A stretch of 43,699 nt of DNA from an uncultured Lachnospiraceae bacterium (GCA_947631605.1 CANRMC010000005.1:1-43699), one strand, 5' to 3'; shown: positions 15,619 to 25,694, counted from the first letter of the stretch. The notes: generated by a model not told the origin, from the sequence alone. Numbers and translations: made by a program.

Positions 15619-16872
15619 TTATCCGCGCTTCAGGAAATCCGGAATCTTAATGCTCTGGTTTCCGTTCGTCTTGAGCGGAGTCGGCTTTCTGTCCAGTTCC
15701 GGCGCTGCCTGTTCTGCGGAGGTATTCTGCGGAGCTGCATTCTGCGGCTGCGGAGCCTGCTGAATACCGGACTGCGATTTCAGATTAAGCGGAACAGGAA
15801 CCGCTCCCTTTGGTTTATTGTTGCCAAATGTCGGCTGCTTGATTCCTCCGATAGGCTGATCCGCATAAGACGGCTGCTTTGAGGACTTCTTCGGAATAGT
15901 AATTCCGCCTGTACTCTTTTCATTTGCCTCCAGACCGGTTGCAATGATCGTAATGCTGACGTCCTCACCCATCACATCATTATCAACGGTACCGAAGATA
16001 ATATTTGCATTCTCGCCGGCTACCTCTGTAAGATATGTAATCGCATCGTATGCTTCCACAATTCCAATATTTCCGGAGAAGTTTACGATGATATCCGTAG
16101 CGCCGCTTACGGTCGTCTCCAGCAACGGCGAATCCATTGCGGACTTGATCGCATCCACAGCCTTATTGTCACCGCTGGCACGTCCGATACCGATATGGGC
16201 GATACCCTTATCACGCATAACTGTCTGAATATCTGCAAAGTCAAGATTGATAAGTCCCGGCTTGTTGATCAGGTCTGTAACACCCTGAACGCCCTGCTGC
16301 AGAACTTCATCCGCTTTCTTCAAGGCATCCGGAATACTGGTTCTCTTATCACAGATCTGAAGAAGCTTGTCATTTGGAATAACAATCAATGTATCTACAT
16401 TTTCCTTCAGCTTTGCAATACCGTTTAACGCATTGTTCATACGAGGTTTTCCTTCAAAGGAAAACGGTTTTGTTACAACGCCGACGGTCAGGATTCCAAG
16501 GTTTCTGGCAATCTCTGCTACAATCGGAGCAGCACCGGTTCCGGTACCGCCGCCCATGCCGCAGGTAACGAAAACCATATTGGCGTCCTTAATAATGTCA
16601 TTGATCTCTTCCCGATTTTCTTCTACCGCGCTGGCGCCAACCTCCGGCTTCGCACCCGCACCAAGACCTTTTGTCAGCTTCTCGCCAATCTGAATCTTTG
16701 TGGTTGCTCTGCTCAGTGATAATGCCTGCTTATCGGTATTAATAGCAATCAGTTCAACACCTTCGACATTTTCATCAATCATTCGGTTTACTGCATTATT
16801 TCCGGCTCCTCCAACTCCGATTACCAGAATTCTTGCCGGCGTCTTTTCATCGTTTGATTTTATTTCAAGCAA
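15619..16872 (-). CDS. ftsZ: Cell division protein FtsZ
   Basis: FtsZ is the tubulin-like GTPase that forms the division ring. The 417-residue protein has the N-terminal [15 protein letters not shown] and the tubulin signature [16 protein letters not shown] near 105. The T7 loop [11 protein letters not shown] lies near 208. A Pro/Gln/Ala-rich linker spans about 320-400, and the conserved C-terminal peptide [10 protein letters not shown] binds membrane anchors and regulators. The start is TTG at 16870-16872, with AAGGAGGAG six bases upstream. It is the last gene of the dcw cluster, and a separate promoter lies in the 113-base gap before it. No ftsA is adjacent. Confidence 0.98.
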   Translation of the reverse strand: MLEIKSNDEKTPARILVIGVGGAGNNAVNRMIDENVEGVELIAINTDKQALSLSRATTKIQIGEKLTKGLGAGAKPEVGASAVEENREEINDIIKDANMVFVTCGMGGGTGTGAAPIVAEIARNLGILTVGVVTKPFSFEGKPRMNNALNGIAKLKENVDTLIVIPNDKLLQICDKRTSIPDALKKADEVLQQGVQGVTDLINKPGLINLDFADIQTVMRDKGIAHIGIGRASGDNKAVDAIKSAMDSPLLETTVSGATDIIVNFSGNIGIVEAYDAITYLTEVAGENANIIFGTVDNDVMGEDVSITIIATGLEANEKSTGGITIPKKSSKQPSYADQPIGGIKQPTFGNNKPKGAVPVPLNLKSQSGIQQAPQPQNAAPQNTSAEQAAPELDRKPTPLKTNGNQSIKIPDFLKRG

Positions 16873-16933
16873 GGTTTTCTCCTCCTTAATATTGTATTCT
16901 TATTTCATGTTACAATTTGGACATTCTATTCAT

Positions 16934-16962
16934 ATAATAAATGTTTTTTTGTAAATAATCAA
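16934..16962 (-). promoter_or_regulatory. Promoter directly upstream of ftsZ
   Basis: Minus-strand TTGATT (16957-16962), a 17-base spacer and TATTAT (16934-16939), about 60 bases before the ftsZ start. It would let ftsZ be expressed apart from the rest of the dcw cluster. Confidence 0.65.
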
Positions 16963-16985
16963 TACAAAATTCGTTATTTCCATAA

Positions 16986-17690
16986 TTATTTTGCTTTAAA
17001 ACTTGCAGTCGCATCATCAGAAGTAAAGTCTTTCATATATAAAGTGCCTTCTTTTCCTTCCAGGCCTTCCAGAATACTTCCGAGATTCATCATCTGAACC
17101 GCCAGATAATCCCCCTCTCCGATTTCAATGCGGATCGCATCGTGCCATAACACAATCTCATTTTCAGGCGTAAATTCAATGCCGTCGATCGTAAGCTGAT
17201 ATTTCTCCAAAAGCTGCGTAATTGCCAGAATATGTTTAAACTTCTCCTCATCTTCAATCGGCAGTTTTTCTCCCTTTTCCCAGCTATTAAACGTCAATCC
17301 TTCAATGCAGGGGATTCCAGGTTTTCTTTCACCGGAAGATTCCAGAATGATTCCGTCCTTATCAAAATAGACATAGCCGTCCATATATTCGATACAGCCT
17401 GCAATGGATTTTTCATATACGGTTACAACCACCTGATTTTTAGATACGAAGTCGATATCCAGTTTTGCAACAAACGGTATATTTTCTATCGGCTGAAATT
17501 TATTCTTGAGATACAAAACGAGCGTATTGTTCAAAAAACCGCTGTTTTCCACTGCGCTTCGCACATCTTCCTCTGACACCAGATTACAGCCCGTAACCTC
17601 GATTGTTTTTAAATGAAATGTACTTAAATATCCGATTCCTCCGGCAAGGATTACCAGGATCACAATCAGAACGATTCCTTTTTTCTTCAT
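16986..17690 (-). CDS. divIB: Cell division protein DivIB/FtsQ
   Basis: DivIB is a bitopic membrane protein of the divisome that works with FtsL and DivIC outside the membrane. The 234-residue protein has a short cytoplasmic tip, one membrane segment at about 6-25 (IVLIVILVILAGGIGYLS) and an extracellular POTRA domain (FHLKTIEVTGCNLVSEEDV, typical start of the fold). A FtsQ-type beta domain (VVTVYEKSIAGCIEYMDGYVYFDKDG) follows. It is short for FtsQ and lacks the long N- and C-terminal tails of Bacillus DivIB. The ATG follows ftsW by six bases, and its AAAGGT ribosome site overlaps the ftsW stop. murG, usually nearby, is not between them. Confidence 0.92.
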   Translation of the reverse strand: MKKKGIVLIVILVILAGGIGYLSTFHLKTIEVTGCNLVSEEDVRSAVENSGFLNNTLVLYLKNKFQPIENIPFVAKLDIDFVSKNQVVVTVYEKSIAGCIEYMDGYVYFDKDGIILESSGERKPGIPCIEGLTFNSWEKGEKLPIEDEEKFKHILAITQLLEKYQLTIDGIEFTPENEIVLWHDAIRIEIGEGDYLAVQMMNLGSILEGLEGKEGTLYMKDFTSDDATASFKAK

Positions 17691-17696
17691 ATGCGG

Positions 17697-18866
17697 TTAC
17701 CTTTCTTCCGGAACAGAAGCATTTCTGTCCCTTTCCCGATGCGGACGTATCTGCCGGGATACGGAAAGCACCAGTCCCATTTCTATCAGAAGGAAGACCA
17801 AGGAAGTTCCTCCATAGCTGACAAACGGCAGCGTAACGCCCGTATTCGGCATTACATTAGTAACAACACTGATATTGATAATTACCTGAATGGCAATATG
17901 TGCAATAATACCGGTAACCAGCAGACCGCCGAACCGATCCGGCGCGCCTTCGCTGATAAATTTAAACCGCCAAAGCAGCATCAGAAAGACGATAATGACT
18001 CCTACGGCGCCGACAATACCTAATTCTTCACAGATGACCGAGAACACCATATCGTTATGCGCTTCCGGAATAAATCCCATCTTCTGGATACTCTGTCCCA
18101 GCCCTCTTCCGAACAAACCGCCGGAACCGATCGCATACAAGGACTGCATGGTCTGATATCCGTTTTCCGAAGTTTCCGGATGTAACCACGCTTCAATCCG
18201 GTCGCCGCGGTAACCAACCAGAAAAATACCTGCTACAGCAAGCGCAACACCTACAGCGCCAAAGATAAGAAGGTACTTCAGATTCGGCGTTGCCACAAAC
18301 CAGATGGCAACAACGATCACAAAGCAGATGATCGCGGTACTCAGGTTCTCGATGGCGATCAGAACAATCATGCCCGCAGGAAAAAGAAACATCTTAACCG
18401 TATCCAGAAAATTCCGCATTTCTTTACTCTTTGCGGTACAGATATGCGCCATATAGATAACCAGCGCCATTTTTGCGATTTCAGACGGCTGGAACCGGAT
18501 TCCTGCTATTTCAATCCAACGGGTAGAACCGTTGCTCGCGCTGCCTATGATCAGTACAAGAAGTAAAAGAAGTGTTTCCGCTATCATAAAAATCAGACTG
18601 AAATTCTTGAGTTTCTGATAACGGATTCTTGAAACAACCAGCATACAGACAATCCCAAGCACCGCAAAAATAAGCTGGCGCTTGAAGAAATACGCGCTGT
18701 CCCCATAGTTCCGGTTTCCAATGTAAGAACTGGTGCTGTATACCATCAGAAGTCCAAAACAGACAAGGAAAAGGATCAGAAACAAAGCGGTATAATCAAA
18801 ATATGTACCCCTTATGAAAAAGGAAGTTTTTTTTCTTTTTCTGGTCTGATTACTGCTCAACTGCAT
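17697..18866 (-). CDS. ftsW: SEDS peptidoglycan glycosyltransferase FtsW/SpoVE
   Basis: A polytopic SEDS protein of about 389 residues that polymerises lipid II during septation together with a class B PBP. About ten membrane segments are visible. Family motifs are RFQPSEIAKMALVIYMA near 130, GRGLGQSIQKMGFIPEAHNDMVFSVICEELG near 235-265 (with the essential Asp of the SEDS site) and NTGVTLPFVSYGGTSL near 345. The start is uncertain. The ATG at 18864-18866 overlaps the murD stop as TGATG, but GAGGAG is only two bases away. TTG at 18858-18860 has better eight-base spacing. FtsW and sporulation SpoVE cannot be told apart here. Confidence 0.95.
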   Translation of the reverse strand: MQLSSNQTRKRKKTSFFIRGTYFDYTALFLILFLVCFGLLMVYSTSSYIGNRNYGDSAYFFKRQLIFAVLGIVCMLVVSRIRYQKLKNFSLIFMIAETLLLLLVLIIGSASNGSTRWIEIAGIRFQPSEIAKMALVIYMAHICTAKSKEMRNFLDTVKMFLFPAGMIVLIAIENLSTAIICFVIVVAIWFVATPNLKYLLIFGAVGVALAVAGIFLVGYRGDRIEAWLHPETSENGYQTMQSLYAIGSGGLFGRGLGQSIQKMGFIPEAHNDMVFSVICEELGIVGAVGVIIVFLMLLWRFKFISEGAPDRFGGLLVTGIIAHIAIQVIINISVVTNVMPNTGVTLPFVSYGGTSLVFLLIEMGLVLSVSRQIRPHRERDRNASVPEER

Positions 18867-20224
18867 CACTCCTCAAGTTCATTGACATATTCTTTAAAGA
18901 GTTTTCCTCTCTGCTCATAATTTTCAAACATTCCCCAGCTTGCACATGCCGGTGACAGAAGCACTGCATCCTGCGGTTTTGCGTGTTCGTAACAAAACTG
19001 CACCGCCTCTTTCAGGCTTTCAACTTTTATTATATTGTTAAACCCATGCTCTTTCGCCGATTTTGCAATAGCGTCCGCGGTTGCCCCAAGCAGAACCAGA
19101 TATTTCACTTTCGCGTCAAAGGCTTCAATCCATTCGTCATATGCTGCATGTTTATCATAGCCTCCCGCAATCAAAAAGGTAGTGGTTTGCATTGCCTGAA
19201 TACCACGAATAGCCGCATCCGGGTTCGTGCCCTTGGAATCATTGTAATATGCAACATCTCTTACGGTTTTTACATATTCAATCCTGTGCTCTACTCCCTG
19301 AAACTCTTTACATACAGAATGAATGATATCTACAGGTATTCCCATATAATAGGTAATCGCAACTGCCGCCAGTGCGTTTTCCAGATTATGGCTGCCTAAA
19401 ATCTGCAATTCATCCGCTGCCATAACCTCTGTTTCTTCCCCGTCATCATTGATTACGATTTTTCCGTTTTTGCAATAAACCCCGTCCGTAAGAGGCGTCT
19501 CTTTACTAAAAAAGATCACTTTTGCATTTTTCACGAGATTCCGGCGTTTCACAACTTCCGGATCGTCATAATTCAAAATACAGAAATCCTTATCTGTCTG
19601 GTTCTTCGCAATATCAAATTTGATTCTTGCATAATTATCAAACGTATAATGACGGTCCAGATGATCCGGCGTCAGGTTCAGAACCGCCGAAATATGCGGA
19701 CGGAAATCATGAATGGTTTCCAATTGGAAGCTGCTGATCTCCGCTGCAACCAGAGTGTCCTCCGCAGTGGAATCCGCCAGTTTTGTAAACGGTATACCGA
19801 TATTTCCGACTACGATACTGTCGCTCTGATATGCTTCAAATATTTCCGACACCAGAGTTGTCGTTGTAGTTTTTCCGTTGGTTCCGGTTATCGCCGCAAT
19901 TTTCCCTTTATTGAAATAGTATGCAAGTTCTATCTCACTCCATACCGGTATATTCTTATTTCTGATATGATTCACGAAATCCGCGTCGCAGGGAATACCC
20001 GGACTGATAACCATGAGGTCGACTTCTGACAAAACATCATCCGATATTTCTCCCAATATTACGGAAACATGGTTCTGATCCTTAAAGTGTCTCAGAATTG
20101 CTTCCTTATCAATATCTTTCTTCTCATCAAATAAAACCACTTCGGCTCCGTTCCGAAGCAAAAGATTTGCAGAACTGATCCCGCTCTTTCCCGCACCTGC
20201 GACCAAGACTTTCTTATTTTCCAT
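18866..20224 (-). CDS. murD: UDP-N-acetylmuramoylalanine-D-glutamate ligase MurD
   Basis: MurD adds D-glutamate to UDP-MurNAc-L-Ala with ATP in the cytosol. The 452-residue protein has the N-terminal Rossmann-like VLVAGAGKSGISSANLL. The ATP loop is ITGTNGKTTTTTLV near 115. The Mur-ligase central signature is LNLTPDHLDRH, followed by LGSHNLENALAAVA and YYNDSKGTNPDAAIRGI, then the C-terminal LLSPACASWGMFENYEQRG motif. The ATG is preceded by AGGAGG ten bases upstream. It sits between mraY and ftsW, in the usual dcw order, and its stop overlaps the next gene. Confidence 0.98.
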   Translation of the reverse strand: MENKKVLVAGAGKSGISSANLLLRNGAEVVLFDEKKDIDKEAILRHFKDQNHVSVILGEISDDVLSEVDLMVISPGIPCDADFVNHIRNKNIPVWSEIELAYYFNKGKIAAITGTNGKTTTTTLVSEIFEAYQSDSIVVGNIGIPFTKLADSTAEDTLVAAEISSFQLETIHDFRPHISAVLNLTPDHLDRHYTFDNYARIKFDIAKNQTDKDFCILNYDDPEVVKRRNLVKNAKVIFFSKETPLTDGVYCKNGKIVINDDGEETEVMAADELQILGSHNLENALAAVAITYYMGIPVDIIHSVCKEFQGVEHRIEYVKTVRDVAYYNDSKGTNPDAAIRGIQAMQTTTFLIAGGYDKHAAYDEWIEAFDAKVKYLVLLGATADAIAKSAKEHGFNNIIKVESLKEAVQFCYEHAKPQDAVLLSPACASWGMFENYEQRGKLFKEYVNELEE

Positions 20225-20245
20225 TGATACTTATCCTCCTGGTTT

Positions 20246-21202
20246 TTAAACCGCCAAAAATCCTATCATACAAAGCACTGCCGTTACGATTGAAAAAATA
20301 GCGACGACTTTTGTTTCCGGCCAGCCGCCGAGTTCAAAATGATGATGAATCGGCGCCATGCGGAATACCCTTTTTTTTGTTTTCTTATAAACTGCAACCT
20401 GAATGATAACAGAAATCACTTCGATCAGATAAATAAACGCCACGATAAGTATCACCAGCGGCTGTTTCAGGATCAATGCCGTCGAGGCGACGAACCCGCC
20501 AAGGGCAAGGGAGCCGGTGTCTCCCATAAAAACTCTTGCCGGATACACATTAAATACCAGAAATCCCAGCAGACTTCCGACCGCCGCACAGGTAATCGGC
20601 GTGATTCCTGCATTGTAACCGATTGCCACAACCGTGAAAAATGTTGCGATCAATACCGTAACGGAAGAGGCAAGTCCATCCAGACCATCGGTAAAATTGG
20701 CGCCGTTGACCGTTCCCAGCATAACCAGAAATACTAACGCATAGTACCAGATTCCCAAATCCACGCTTTTATCGGTAAACGGAATCCGGATATCGGTTCC
20801 CAGCTTCATCACTTTCATAAGATAAACGCACAAGATAACAGTAATGATGATCTGTCCCAGCATTTTCTGCCAAGGCTTCAGACCGTCGGAACTTTTCATG
20901 ACTACTTTCAAATAATCATCAATAAATCCCACAAATCCAAATCCAAGTGTAGCAAACAGAACCGGCACAATTTTCGGATAAACATTAATATAAAAAACAG
21001 ATGTAACCACAATACTAATCAGAAAAATCAATCCGCCCATCGTCGGCGTTCCTGTTTTTTTCAGATGGCTTTCCGGTCCTTCCGCCCGCACAAACTGTCC
21101 GAATTTCAGCTTTTTCAGAAACGGGATCAGAATCGGACTGAGCAGTACGCTCACACCAAAGGATATCAGTATCGGTAAAATCACATCCATTTTCAAATTC
21201 AT
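20246..21202 (-). CDS. mraY: Phospho-N-acetylmuramoyl-pentapeptide transferase MraY
   Basis: MraY links the UDP-MurNAc-pentapeptide to undecaprenyl phosphate, making lipid I at the inner face of the membrane. The 318-residue protein has about ten membrane segments. Family motifs are GTPTMGGLIF near 50, FIDDYLKV near 94 (Mg-binding Asp pair), NFTDGLDGLASS near 166, FMGDTGSLALGG near 223 and the cytoplasmic APIHHHFELGGWPE near 285. The ATG has GGGAG eight bases upstream. It lies 21 bases upstream of murD, so the two are probably co-transcribed. Confidence 0.98.
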   Translation of the reverse strand: MNLKMDVILPILISFGVSVLLSPILIPFLKKLKFGQFVRAEGPESHLKKTGTPTMGGLIFLISIVVTSVFYINVYPKIVPVLFATLGFGFVGFIDDYLKVVMKSSDGLKPWQKMLGQIIITVILCVYLMKVMKLGTDIRIPFTDKSVDLGIWYYALVFLVMLGTVNGANFTDGLDGLASSVTVLIATFFTVVAIGYNAGITPITCAAVGSLLGFLVFNVYPARVFMGDTGSLALGGFVASTALILKQPLVILIVAFIYLIEVISVIIQVAVYKKTKKRVFRMAPIHHHFELGGWPETKVVAIFSIVTAVLCMIGFLAV

Positions 21203-21241
21203 TGTCTTTTCTCCCTTAACATATGTTCTATTCTCAAATGA

Positions 21242-22990
21242 TCAGTTCGTCTCTGTTTCTTCCGGATAATAATCTGCTTCAATTCCAAGATATGGCAGAA
21301 TGTCGGAAAAGAGTTTCCCTACCACGGGCGCCGCTATGGTTCCGCCATAATATACGCCTTCCGGTTCATCAATCAGAATAAGCGCAAGTACCTGCGGATC
21401 ATCCGCCGGAGCAAAACCCAGAAAAGAAGAAATATATTTATTATTCCTTCTCGGAAGCTTCTCACTGGTAGCCGTCTTCCCGCCAATGGCATATCCTTCT
21501 ACTTTGGCGTTTTTCCCGGTTCCTTCCGACACGACAGAAAGCAGAAGGTCACGCATGGTAGCGGAAGTTTCCTCGCTGACTGCTCCCTCAACAGTGGGAT
21601 ATTCCAAAACTTTTACAATATTATCATTTTCATCGGTTATATATTTCCCAAAATGCGGCGTCACAAGCGTTCCGCCGTTTACTATAGCAGATACCGCTCT
21701 GGCAAGTTCCAGTGGTGTGATCTGAAAGGACTGACCGAAAGACATCGTCGCCAGCTCCACAGGTCCCACATTTTCTTTTTTATGAATAATGGACGCCGCT
21801 TCTCCCGGAAGATCAATACCGGTTTTGTCATTTAGTCCCAGCCGGTCATAGTAATAATAAAAACCCTCTACGCCGACTCTGGCTCCAACCTCCATAAATA
21901 CAGGATTGCAGGAATTCATGATTCCCTGCCGGAATGTCTGATGTCCATGTCCGGTCACCTTGCTGCATCTGATTTTCCTGTCTTCCACAATTTTAAATCC
22001 CGGACAGTTAAAGGTATCTTCTACGGATAAAACCCCAGCTTCAAATGCCATAGTTGCTGTTACTGTTTTAAATGTAGAACCGGGTTCATATGTATCATTG
22101 ATACAGAAACACCGCCACATACGGTTCAGCGCGTCCTGTTTTTCTTCCTCGGTATATGCCACAGTGCCTTCCGGCAGCTTGTAAGGATCGTTCAGATTAT
22201 ATTCCGGAACATCCACGAGCGCAAGAATCTCTCCGTTTTGCGGATTCATAACCAGAATACATACCCGTTTTGCATTTTTCTCTATCAGAACTTTCTCTGC
22301 AAGCTGTTCTGCATAAGACTGTATATTCATATCGATGGTAGTAACCAGATTATAACCGGACTTCGGTTCTACCCGCCGTTCCGGCAGATTTTCCAGTTCC
22401 AGCCCTCTGGCGTCTGTCAGCGTATTGATACTGCCGTTTTCTCCCATCAGATACTCGTCATAAGATACTTCCAATCCGACAATCCCTTGATTATCGGCGC
22501 CTGTAAATCCTATTACTTTGGAGGCCAGCGATTCATACGGATAATAACGCTTGTAATCCTCGTCCACCATCACCCCGTCGAGTTCCAGATCCCGCAGAGC
22601 ATCCGCGGTTTCTTTATCCACATTGCTTTTTATCTTCTCCCGCACAGAGCGCTTGTTTACTTTTTCGGCAACTTCGTTCCTGTCCATATCCAGCATATCT
22701 GACAATGTATCGATGACGGTTTCCGGATCCGTTACCTGATTATAAATGACAGATACCGTAGAAACCGGTCGGTTTCCTGCCAGAACTTCACCGTTTACGT
22801 CATAAATGATCCCTCTGGGCGCTTTAATGCTGCGTTCTCTTTCATGAAGCGCCGTCGCGAGATCAATATAGTATTGACTGTGAAAAATCATTAGATATGC
22901 CAGTCTTCCGGTAAGTCCTACTGTACAGAGCGTAACGACAAGAACCATCAGAAAAACTCTGTTTCTGCTGCTGATACTGAAATTTTTCAT
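21242..22990 (-). CDS. Class B penicillin-binding protein, SpoVD-like, with KTA motif
   Basis: A 582-residue bitopic transpeptidase that cross-links peptidoglycan outside the membrane. It has one membrane anchor at about 11-33 and a PBP dimerisation domain (APRGIIYDVNGEVLA near 55). The transpeptidase domain has STFK (in YEPGSTFKTV), SCN (in IMNSCNPVF) and, at the third motif, GGKTATSE rather than the usual KTG-T/S. There is no C-terminal PASTA domain, which Bacillus SpoVD has. The position between mraY and another PBP gene matches spoVD of Firmicutes, so a sporulation role is plausible, but a vegetative role cannot be excluded. AAGGA lies five bases before the ATG. Confidence 0.9.
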   Translation of the reverse strand: MKNFSISSRNRVFLMVLVVTLCTVGLTGRLAYLMIFHSQYYIDLATALHERERSIKAPRGIIYDVNGEVLAGNRPVSTVSVIYNQVTDPETVIDTLSDMLDMDRNEVAEKVNKRSVREKIKSNVDKETADALRDLELDGVMVDEDYKRYYPYESLASKVIGFTGADNQGIVGLEVSYDEYLMGENGSINTLTDARGLELENLPERRVEPKSGYNLVTTIDMNIQSYAEQLAEKVLIEKNAKRVCILVMNPQNGEILALVDVPEYNLNDPYKLPEGTVAYTEEEKQDALNRMWRCFCINDTYEPGSTFKTVTATMAFEAGVLSVEDTFNCPGFKIVEDRKIRCSKVTGHGHQTFRQGIMNSCNPVFMEVGARVGVEGFYYYYDRLGLNDKTGIDLPGEAASIIHKKENVGPVELATMSFGQSFQITPLELARAVSAIVNGGTLVTPHFGKYITDENDNIVKVLEYPTVEGAVSEETSATMRDLLLSVVSEGTGKNAKVEGYAIGGKTATSEKLPRRNNKYISSFLGFAPADDPQVLALILIDEPEGVYYGGTIAAPVVGKLFSDILPYLGIEADYYPEETETN

Positions 22991-23057
22991 ATCTATCCTT
23001 ACAGCGTTCTTATTTATATATTTATTCGCTGTCCGAATATTTATAACCGGATTCTTC

Positions 23058-25154
23058 TTATTCCGGCGGAGGCGTATCGCCTTCGGTTACCGCCTCGGTA
23101 CTTCCTTCCGGCGCTGTTTCCGTACTGCCCTCCTGTATATCTTCCGGAGTTTCCTGCCCGCTGTCATCCGGTGGGGTTTCGGAGTTTCCTTCCCCTCCGG
23201 ACTGTGCCGCGTCTCCGGTCTGGCCTGCCACATCATTTTCAGGCGTTTCCCCGTCATAAATCGGCGTCGGTGTCTCATCATCCGCGTCGCTTGCCTGAAT
23301 ATCATAATTGTCATTGGTCTTATAAATATTCAGATACGGGAACAGATCCTCAGCAATCATTTTAAATAATACGGAACCTGCGCCGCTGGTGGACTGGTCG
23401 CCCGTATGCGGTTCATCCACGATACAGTAAACCATGACTTCCGGATCCTCTGCCGGCGCAAACCCGATAAATGACAAAAGATATTTATCGTTTCCACGAG
23501 GAAGCTTTTCCGCAGTACCTGTTTTTCCGCCGATGGAATATCCTTCCACACCCGCTTTCTTACCGGTACCTTCATCTACTACTTTAAACAGGATTTCCCG
23601 CATGATAGCCGAGGTTTCTTCCGAAATCGTCCGACGGACCAGTATTTTATCATAATTCTTAATTACATTTCCGTTTTCATCTACGATCTGTTTTACAACA
23701 TGCGGTTCATAATAATAACCGCCGTTTATGACTGAACAGAATGCAGTTGCAAGCTGGATCATGGAAACTGTAACACCCTGTCCGAATGATGAAGTTGCAA
23801 GTTCTACCGGATGCAGCGTATCTGCATGGTAGATCAGGGACGCCAGCGCACTCTCGCTCTGTTCCCCCGCAATATCAATATTGGTTCTCTGTCCGAATCC
23901 AAAAAGATTCTGGTACTTATCAAATACCACCGGACCTTCCTTTGCCGCAATCTGCATCAGAGCGTCATTGCAGGATTTTTCCAACGCCTGAGACAAGGTT
24001 ACCTCCCCATGTCCGTTCCGGTTATGGCAATTGATCCTCCAGTCGGCAACCTGCTGATATCCGTCGCAGTAAAATGTTTCCGAACCCGTCAGGATTCCGT
24101 CTTCGATCGCGCCCGAAATGGTGAATGTCTTGTAGGTGGAACCCGGCTCATAGGTATCGCTGAGTGCAAAATTTCTCCAGACCTCATTTAAAGCGTCCAG
24201 TTTTTCTTCGCTGTTTTCCTCTTTGAGAAGTTCTGCTTTTTTTGCTTCAAACTGCTCATCCGAAAGATCCGGATACTGATACCGGATGCTGTCCAGAGAA
24301 TAGGCATCGTTTGGATCAAACTGATGGGCATTATACAGTGCCAGTATTTCACAGGTTTTAGGATTCATGACAATGACGGAAATATTTTTTGCGCCAATGT
24401 CATTCATATATTCTTCCGCATTTTCCTGAACAATATCCTGCACTTTCAGATCAATTGTAGTAATCAGAGTATCTCCGTTTTTAGGCGGTTCCGTTGTTTT
24501 CTGCAGATTGTAATCGTCCGTCAGATAGGTATAGGTTCTGCCGTCCTCACCGTTCAGGTATTCGTTATAACTTCCTTCGATACCACCGATCCCCTCGTTA
24601 CCGCTTACGACAAATCCCAGCAGATGACAGGCAAGTTCGTTATTCGGATATACTCTCTCATATCCTTCCTCAAACCACACGCCTACGATATCCTCACCGT
24701 CTTTACTGTCCTGAAAATCGGTAAACGCCTTTACTTCTTCATATGTAAGCTTCTTTTTGATAACTTTATACAGAGACTTTTCTTCCTTCAGATACTCTGT
24801 CATTTCTTCCTGCGTAACGCCGAAATACTTGTTCAAAGCATTTACTGTCGCCTGCTTTTTCTTTTCATCTTTGATGATATTTTTCGGTTCTATGACAAGA
24901 TTATAAACTTTGTTGCTGCTGGCAAGAACCGTACCGTTCGCGTCCAGAATTTCTCCACGCTTGAACGGCACAGCCAGACTGTCATAATTTTTCTGACTCA
25001 GGACCTGCTTCTCATACTTTTTACCATTCGATACATTGATCTGAATGATACGCGCAACCAACAAAAGAAGAAATGCGCTGAATGCGCACAACATGATAAA
25101 TTGTCTTTTTCTCATTCTTTTTAAGAACAATTTTCTCTTTCTTCTGCGTCTCAC
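23058..25154 (-). CDS. Class B penicillin-binding protein (FtsI/PBP2B type) with acidic tail
   Basis: A 698-residue septal transpeptidase, likely the partner of FtsW. It has a basic cytoplasmic tip (MRRRRKRKLFLKRMRKRQF), a membrane segment at about 20-40 and a dimerisation region with a FKRGEILDANGTVLASS motif. The transpeptidase domain carries STYK (in YEPGSTYKTF), SCN (in EKSCNDALM) and GGKTGTAEKLPRG, all intact. The last 80 or so residues form a low-complexity extracellular tail rich in Glu, Thr, Pro, Asp and Gly. No PASTA repeats were found. The start is GTG at 25152-25154, with a GAAGGT ribosome site about eleven bases away. The only nearby in-frame ATG lacks a site. The gene lies directly after ftsL. 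Confidence 0.93.
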   Translation of the reverse strand: MRRRRKRKLFLKRMRKRQFIMLCAFSAFLLLLVARIIQINVSNGKKYEKQVLSQKNYDSLAVPFKRGEILDANGTVLASSNKVYNLVIEPKNIIKDEKKKQATVNALNKYFGVTQEEMTEYLKEEKSLYKVIKKKLTYEEVKAFTDFQDSKDGEDIVGVWFEEGYERVYPNNELACHLLGFVVSGNEGIGGIEGSYNEYLNGEDGRTYTYLTDDYNLQKTTEPPKNGDTLITTIDLKVQDIVQENAEEYMNDIGAKNISVIVMNPKTCEILALYNAHQFDPNDAYSLDSIRYQYPDLSDEQFEAKKAELLKEENSEEKLDALNEVWRNFALSDTYEPGSTYKTFTISGAIEDGILTGSETFYCDGYQQVADWRINCHNRNGHGEVTLSQALEKSCNDALMQIAAKEGPVVFDKYQNLFGFGQRTNIDIAGEQSESALASLIYHADTLHPVELATSSFGQGVTVSMIQLATAFCSVINGGYYYEPHVVKQIVDENGNVIKNYDKILVRRTISEETSAIMREILFKVVDEGTGKKAGVEGYSIGGKTGTAEKLPRGNDKYLLSFIGFAPAEDPEVMVYCIVDEPHTGDQSTSGAGSVLFKMIAEDLFPYLNIYKTNDNYDIQASDADDETPTPIYDGETPENDVAGQTGDAAQSGGEGNSETPPDDSGQETPEDIQEGSTETAPEGSTEAVTEGDTPPPE

Positions 25155-25193
25155 AATCTCACCATACCTTCACATAACAATGTCCTGAGGCGG

Positions 25194-25694
25194 TTATTCT
25201 GCCTCAGGAACATCCTGATACTGATTTACATAATCTTCATCTGCGCTGTCGTAATAAACGATCTGTCCTTTCTGTGCATATACCATACCCAGTTCATTGA
25301 CTGCAATATCATATATTTCATCCAGCGTATACATATTGTTCAGGGAATCCGCATGCGCGGCATTGTCGGCTTCTATTTCCTGTATCTCCACCTGAAGATT
25401 CCGGATATTCTTCTGCTGCTTATCTACTCTTCCCTGAATACGCAGCATGTTGATACAAGCCGCCGCCATGATCAGCATTGCCATCGAGAGGAAAAGCGTG
25501 TACTTAAAATCGAATGCCAGAGACTTTTCTGCTTTGATAGCAGCCTTTCTGTATGTGACCGGTCTTTTCCTTCGAATCGGAACTTCGTATTCCCGTTCTC
25601 TCCGCTTCGGCGCCGCTTCGGCATATTCTCTTTTTCTTACTGTGCTGCCTTCTACGTAGTAGCTTCTGCTGCTTGTCCAATTATCCTCGCGCAT
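25194..25694 (-). CDS. ftsL: FtsL/DivIC-like septum protein
   Basis: A 166-residue bitopic protein of the divisome. A long basic cytoplasmic region (residues 1-65, rich in Arg and Lys) leads to one membrane segment at about 68-86 ([18 protein letters not shown]). An extracellular leucine-zipper-like coiled coil follows ([25 protein letters not shown]). Position and topology, between rsmH and a PBP gene, identify it, because FtsL sequences diverge widely. The ATG at 25692-25694 has AAGGAG eight bases upstream. The track's GTG three codons earlier overlaps the site. The gene overlaps the end of rsmH by 14 bases. Confidence 0.85.
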   Translation of the reverse strand: MREDNWTSSRSYYVEGSTVRKREYAEAAPKRREREYEVPIRRKRPVTYRKAAIKAEKSLAFDFKYTLFLSMAMLIMAAACINMLRIQGRVDKQQKNIRNLQVEIQEIEADNAAHADSLNNMYTLDEIYDIAVNELGMVYAQKGQIVYYDSADEDYVNQYQDVPEAE

